From positions 213,501 to 277,500 of the forward strand of contig JBBPEB010000013.1 of NCBI GenBank assembly GCA_039096225.1: a DNA stretch of 64,000 bases. The letters run 5' to 3'. The stretch comes from Blastocystis sp. Blastoise. Its lineage: Eukaryota > Sar > Bigyra > Opalinata > Blastocystidae. Within the stretch, counting starts at the first letter, position 1. Every line of letters starts with the position of its first letter. The notes beneath the pieces were generated by a model. That model saw only the letters and a program-made list of their open reading frames with translations, did not search any database and was not told the origin of the DNA. Made by a program: the position numbers and the translations under genes. This document shows, one piece after another, positions 59,596 through 64,000 of the stretch.

Positions 59596-60252
59596 ACCTA
59601 TATATAGCTATTGATTTCCTTCTTTTACTAATATACATACTACATGAAGAGATATATAATATATTATTAAGTTGAGTATTATCACATATTATTTTTGCTA
59701 TAAAGAATAATTATTATGTTTATTAGATAGCAATTAATATATATGTAAGAGTTTAATATACTTTATATTATAAACTCATAAAATAAATAATAATATATAG
59801 AGAATAATATATATATTTTTAATCTTTTAATTAGTCAATACTATAGTATTATAAATTACAACTATATTAGTGAATTTTTGTTCTACTTGTCACTATATAT
59901 ACAATACGATTTTATTTCTAATTTTAAATACTTTATTAACAATAGTTAATACAAATGCATAAATTTCTCTTTTTAGAAATTATTTTTTATTTAAAAAATA
60001 TATAAATAATATATAAATTCATTTAAAATTAGGAGTTGCATACGTTACATGTTGTATATCATATCTGAAATAAAAGTAATAATAAATTTATAATGATTAA
60101 AGATTTAAATAAAAATGTTGCTCTAAAAGATACTTTACCATCAATTGATAAGAATCATTCAAAAATCATTAAAGATACTTTTTTTTATATGTACATAGAA
60201 AGCAAAAAATATGGAGAGAGTAGATTCTAAATTAATCTTAAAAACAAAACAA

Positions 60253-60494
60253 AGAAATATAAAATACCTGTATGTCTAAGTGTATTGTCAGTCTAATTTT
60301 CATTGTTTAGACACTTGTTAATAATAAATAATAGTAAATATAAATAACAAAAAAGAATTCTATAGAAAAGTAAATGAAATAAATAAATAAATTGATTTTA
60401 TTGGCTAATAAAATATTAACCAATGAAATGAAGTCGGGAGTCTCCCGACCAAATTCAAATTTTTTTGTAAACTCCCGACTCTAAACAAGTTCTC
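60253..60494 (-). repeat. Element 1 right terminal inverted repeat
   Basis: The reverse complement of 57831-58072 without mismatch or gap. Confidence 0.95.
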
Positions 60495-60502
60495 AAGAAT
60501 AA
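60494..60502 (+). repeat. Target-site duplication of element 2, left copy
   Basis: caagaataa; its first c is the last base of element 1. Right copy at 60920-60928. Confidence 0.9.
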
Positions 60503-60919
60503 GAGATTATGACCTACCTCGACGTTTTACGCCTAGTTGCCGTTAAACTCGACTATAGAATTCTATTCGAACGCAATTGACTTTTCGGAACAAAATTGAG
60601 TATTTAGCCAATCATTTTTAAATTAATATAGTCGAACTAAAATGATTCGCTAATTTTTTTACAGAATTCTATTAGAGTTGACTAAAATTGAAATCGGTGT
60701 CCGCCATGGGCAACCGAGGGTAAGGAGCCTCCCCCAGAAAGTTTTTTCCTAAACCTTGAACCGCCAGAAGTACCCTTCAAACTGGCGCTTTTGAAAATTT
60801 TGTACCCCAGCAGAGTTTTTATGGCGAACCCTGCCCAAGAATTAATTGTATTCGAATAGAATTCTATAGTCGAGTTTAACGGCAACTAGGCGTAAAACGT
60901 CGAGGTAGGTCATAATCTC
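60503..60919. mobile_element. Element 2: 417-bp MITE-like Mutator-type element
   Basis: Ends gagattatgacctacctcga and its complement. The inverted repeat is perfect for 69 bp at each end (60503-60571 and 60851-60919). It is flanked by a 9-bp duplication caagaataa (60494-60502, 60920-60928). The interior is markedly richer in G+C than the rest of the window (for example around 60700-60800) and has no convincing transposase. Too short to be autonomous. Confidence 0.9.
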
Positions 60920-60928
60920 CAAGAATAA

Positions 60929-61703
60929 TTGCAATTCTAAAAGAATTCATCAGTAGTGTCCAATGAAATATCGATTTATACCCTTCCTACAGTTTTGGTT
61001 CGCTCATTTTGAACAAAAAGTTGCCCTGTTTTCGAAACACAATTATATCCTTTTATGTGTTTCTTTATGGTCCCTTCTTGTATGAAATTCTGAACTTATT
61101 ATGAAAATTTTTATAGGAGCATAATATTTCATTTCACTATATTAAATAAATTCATAATTGACTTTTATAAGTATTGGCTTGATGAATATTTTTCATTTTA
61201 ATCTAATCCACTCAAATATGAAACTTTTTGATGTATAGTGATAAAACATAATCATGATTCCTTGATCACTATACATGTCCTATTTTTTATTTTATTTTTT
61301 TTAATAAGCAAAATAATCGTGAAATTATTGAAAATAGTTGATATTTTTCTTAGAAAACCAGAGAATACCGATCATTCTGGACCATTCGTTTTAAAGTCTA
61401 TTAGGGACAAAAAACATAGAAAAAAAACAAAGAAAAAAGTCTTGTTTTCTTTTAAGATAAAAGATATTAAATAGTCTTATTTGGTATAGAACAAAGTACT
61501 TGTAATATATCTATCCCTCCTTTCTTGAGATAATAATTATATGTATTATTAAAGGGAATCAATATATGTATTTTATTCAAAATTCTACTGTATAATTCCT
61601 GTTTTTAGTTCGTTCATTCATACTTTGATTCTTTTTATTTTCGTCTGATTGCTTGCGTCAACCTTTATTTATATTTGTTTTACAGAACAGTTTCTTTTAA
61701 CTT
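60929..61703. other. Upstream region of cyclin gene
   Basis: Mixed-complexity spacer. An open frame at 61238-61474 has no supporting features. Nothing else seen. Confidence 0.5.
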
Positions 61704-62974
61704 ATGGATGAGGTTGTTGGAAAAGGTGTTGTTCAAGTTTTAGAATGTGTTCTTGAAAATCTAGTTAGTCGTTATGATAATGTATACTTTTATTTTTATT
61801 ATGTTTATTCTTATTGTAAACTCATTTTTATTTTTAGTATATCAGTTTCGTTTCTTTTTTGTTCTTTTTTTTTCTTTAAATACTTTTCTTTTAGTATTTG
61901 AGCTTTATTAATAGTCTATACTCTTATAGACTGCACCTCCTCACTCATGTGTCACAAAATTTCATGCTATAAAGCCCCCAAATATTTCTCTTCGAGACTA
62001 TTTGGAAAGGTATTTATTCTTTTTATTTTTATACGAATCGATAATGGATTCATTGGAGATATATATTTATGAAATATTTTAATTAGACATCTTATCTATT
62101 CTTTCCAATGTGAATACATTTTAAAAGATGTTCTATATTTCATTTTTATTTAGAATCAGGAAATATGGACGACTAAGTGTCGAGTGCTTTGTACTTTCTT
62201 TGATTTATATTGATCGATTAATAAGAAATGTCAATTTATTAGTTAATTCATATAGTGTTCATCGAGTTGTTATTACAAGGTATATATTTTTTTCTGCACT
62301 TAATACTAAAAGAATTCTGATGTTTATCAATATTATTATTATATGTTTAGTATCATGTTAGCAGCCAAATTCTTTGATGATCGTTATTGTTCAAATAGTT
62401 TTTATGCTCAAATTGGTGGTGTTAGTGTTGATGAAATTAATTCCCTTGAAATTGAATATCTTTTTTACATAAACTTTTATTTATACGTTGATTCTGATGA
62501 ATATATGAAATATCATAACATGCTCTATTTACATACTATTCAAAAATCATGTATTAATTGCAGTATATATATATATATTGTTATTATATTTATTTATTAT
62601 TATATTATTATTATTAATATATTTTAATTAATATATTTTTATTATATTTATTTTTATTAATATATTTTTATTAATATATTTTTATTAATTATATATATAT
62701 AGGTACAATTCGTTTTCCTAATATGATTATAGTAAAAAATGATAAAGATGAGAATGTATATAAATATGAGGAGTTTCGAGTGGATCCTTATTATACTTCT
62801 TCTTCTCCATCTCATCATCTTAAACAAACGGCAGTACCCAAGAATTATGTCGTTAGCACAGCAGCAGCTCAGCCAATCGCTGTCAATCGTGTTCCCATCA
62901 CACAAGCTGCGTCATCACAAATGATTCATTATAATAATTATTATTATACTCAAAATAATTCATATACTCATTAA
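61704..62974 (+). CDS. PHO80/PCL-like (P-type) cyclin
   Basis: Five exons (61704-61781, 61930-62009, 62154-62279, 62351-62562, 62703-62974) join exactly to 255 residues. The cyclin box matches the PHO80 class: a first helix (VVQVLECVLENLVSRYD), then ISLRDYLERIRKYGRLSVEC, YIDRLIRN, YSVHRVVIT, MLAAKFFDDRYCSNSFYAQI, GGVSVDEINSLEIEYLFYIN and FYLYV. This class binds PHO85/CDK5-type kinases and acts in nutrient, polarity or cell-cycle control; the partner is inferred. The C-terminal about 90 residues are rich in Tyr, Asn, Ala and Gln and look disordered. ATG chosen as the only one giving a full first helix; stop 62972-62974. Confidence 0.88.
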
Positions 62975-63630
62975 GATATATAAGTATATATATATATAAT
63001 TTGTATTGTTTTTATTTTTTAATTTTATTTTGTGTATATTTTTAAATTATATCTTCATTTCTTACTTTTACTATTCATACCTTATATATATATATAATTA
63101 TATTCACTATTAAGAGTCTATTCATTTCAATTCTATTTCTTCTTATATATAATTCTATATATATTTTCTATTATTCTTTTTTATTATTTTTTTATATTGT
63201 GTCTCGATTTTGTAGGATCATGTATTTTCTTTTATGAAATTACTTATCACATATTAAGATATTAAATATATACATATATTTAATATCTAATTTTTCTTTT
63301 CTTTTTTTAATTTTTTTTTATTGTATTATTTATTTTTTTTTAACTTTTTCTCTTTTTTTTTAATTCCTCTTTAGCTTAATTGTTTTAAATATCTTCGCAT
63401 TTATATTTTCTGTTTTGTAATATGCAAGCATAAACAATTTATATAAGAAATAATCATACTCCATAAAGGTTTGTTTGATTATTTTATTTTGGCTTTTTTT
63501 CTTCTATGTCATTTATTAAAACAAAAAACAAAATAAATCATATCATACTATTTATAAATAATATGTTTTTGTTGTTACTTTTTATTTTTATTCAATAAGT
63601 ACATGATATTTAAAACATAAATGAATATAA
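62975..63630. other. Convergent spacer
   Basis: The 3' flanks of the cyclin gene (+) and NDUFAF5 (-), with T-rich runs near 63290-63360. No gene seen. Confidence 0.55.
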
Positions 63631-63799
63631 TTATGATTTTACTTGCGTTTCTTCATTAAGAAGTTCATTTAATGATTTTGTAGGAGTTTGAGGTGATAAT
63701 ACTTTTCGATTCGGATCCGGTTTCCATCCTGTTAAATAAATAGGATTAAAAGTTGCAGTTATTGTTTTTTGTGGAGTTCCAAACTTTTCCTATATATAG

Positions 63800-63870
<71 letters not shown>

Positions 63871-64000
63871 AGATAAAGTTGACCTGCTTTGTTAAATACT
63901 TTTTTAGGTATATATTCCTTACGATGAATACATGCATTATTCTCACCCATCATTCTTAAATGATTCATAAGTTGATAAATATCACGATATTCCGCGGTTA
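63631..64000 (-). CDS. NDUFAF5: Complex I assembly factor NDUFAF5, C-terminal part (5' partial)
   Basis: Two last exons, with the rest beyond the right edge. The exon at 63871-64000 gives YRDIYQLMNHLRMMGENNAC, matching the SAM-dependent family segment (LMxxLxxMGExNA). After a GT-AG intron with a long (TA)n, the last exon gives TATFNPIYLTGWKPDPNRK, matching the family signature ATFxxIYxxGWKP. Stop 63631-63633. In mitochondria NDUFAF5 hydroxylates an Arg of the NDUFS7 subunit during complex I assembly, so this organism probably keeps a respiratory complex I. Confidence 0.9.
63805..63869. repeat. (TA)n in NDUFAF5 intron
   Basis: A TA dinucleotide tract filling most of the last intron. Confidence 0.95.

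Noticed and set aside
60682-60885. 67-residue minus-strand open frame in element 2
   Set aside because: Element 2 is only 417 bp, the frame has no transposase motif, and it depends on the G+C-rich interior; treated as chance.
63631-64000. Assignment of the window to anaerobic gut fungi (Neocallimastigomycota)
   Set aside because: Base composition fits, but an NDUFAF5 gene implies complex I, and the intron density is higher than I would expect there.

Overview
The window is nuclear DNA from a eukaryote with an extremely A+T-rich genome. Nearly every gene is split into many short exons, spacers are long and AT-rich, and (TA)n, (TTA)n/(AAT)n and (TTATA)n microsatellites fill introns and spacers. 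The gene set (U5 snRNP 40K, Tim44, eIF2-gamma, an IZH/PAQR receptor with a loop insertion, a PHO80-type cyclin, Aurora and DYRK kinases, and a PX-domain AGC kinase) fits an early-diverging fungus or a close opisthokont relative. This placement is an inference. An NDUFAF5 gene implies respiratory complex I, which argues against an anaerobic gut fungus despite the similar base composition.

Layout from left to right: methionine aminopeptidase 2 (+, 5' end cut off); U5-40K WD40 protein (-); TIM44 (-); PX-AGC kinase (-); a catalytically degenerate TRF4-like nucleotidyltransferase with a C-terminal membrane anchor (+); a type II membrane glycosyltransferase-like protein (-); eIF2-gamma (-); a second type II glycosyltransferase-like protein (-); a coiled-coil, poly-Asn protein (+); a giant PH-domain sphingosine/ceramide-kinase-like gene of about 8.7 kb (-); Aurora kinase (-); an unrecognised single-pass membrane protein (-); an adiponectin-receptor/IZH-type protein (+); a DYRK kinase with a long low-complexity tail (-); two nested Mutator-like non-autonomous transposons; a PHO80-like cyclin (+); and the 3' end of NDUFAF5 (-). 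These are independent monocistronic genes, not an operon or cluster. Lipid signalling (PX kinase, lipid kinase, PAQR receptor) and Golgi glycosylation recur.

Main unusual points. (1) Two introns, in the first glycosyltransferase-like gene and in the lipid kinase, have AT-AC ends, U12-type 5' splice sites, branch-like TCCTT motifs about 9 nt before the acceptor, and exact reading-frame continuity. This implies a working minor spliceosome. (2) The lipid kinase carries an insertion of more than 1,600 residues in one loop, made of repeated Cys clusters, poly-Asn, poly-Pro and a 30-bp minisatellite. (3) Triplet repeats obey a strand rule: AAT on the sense strand is exon (Asn), while ATT/TTA on the sense strand is intron. 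(4) Two transposons with perfect terminal inverted repeats and 9-bp target duplications are nested so cleanly that the empty site can be read. (5) The TRF4-like protein has lost two of its three catalytic Asp residues and gained a membrane anchor. All gene models were spliced by eye from reading-frame continuity and family knowledge, with no transcript evidence.
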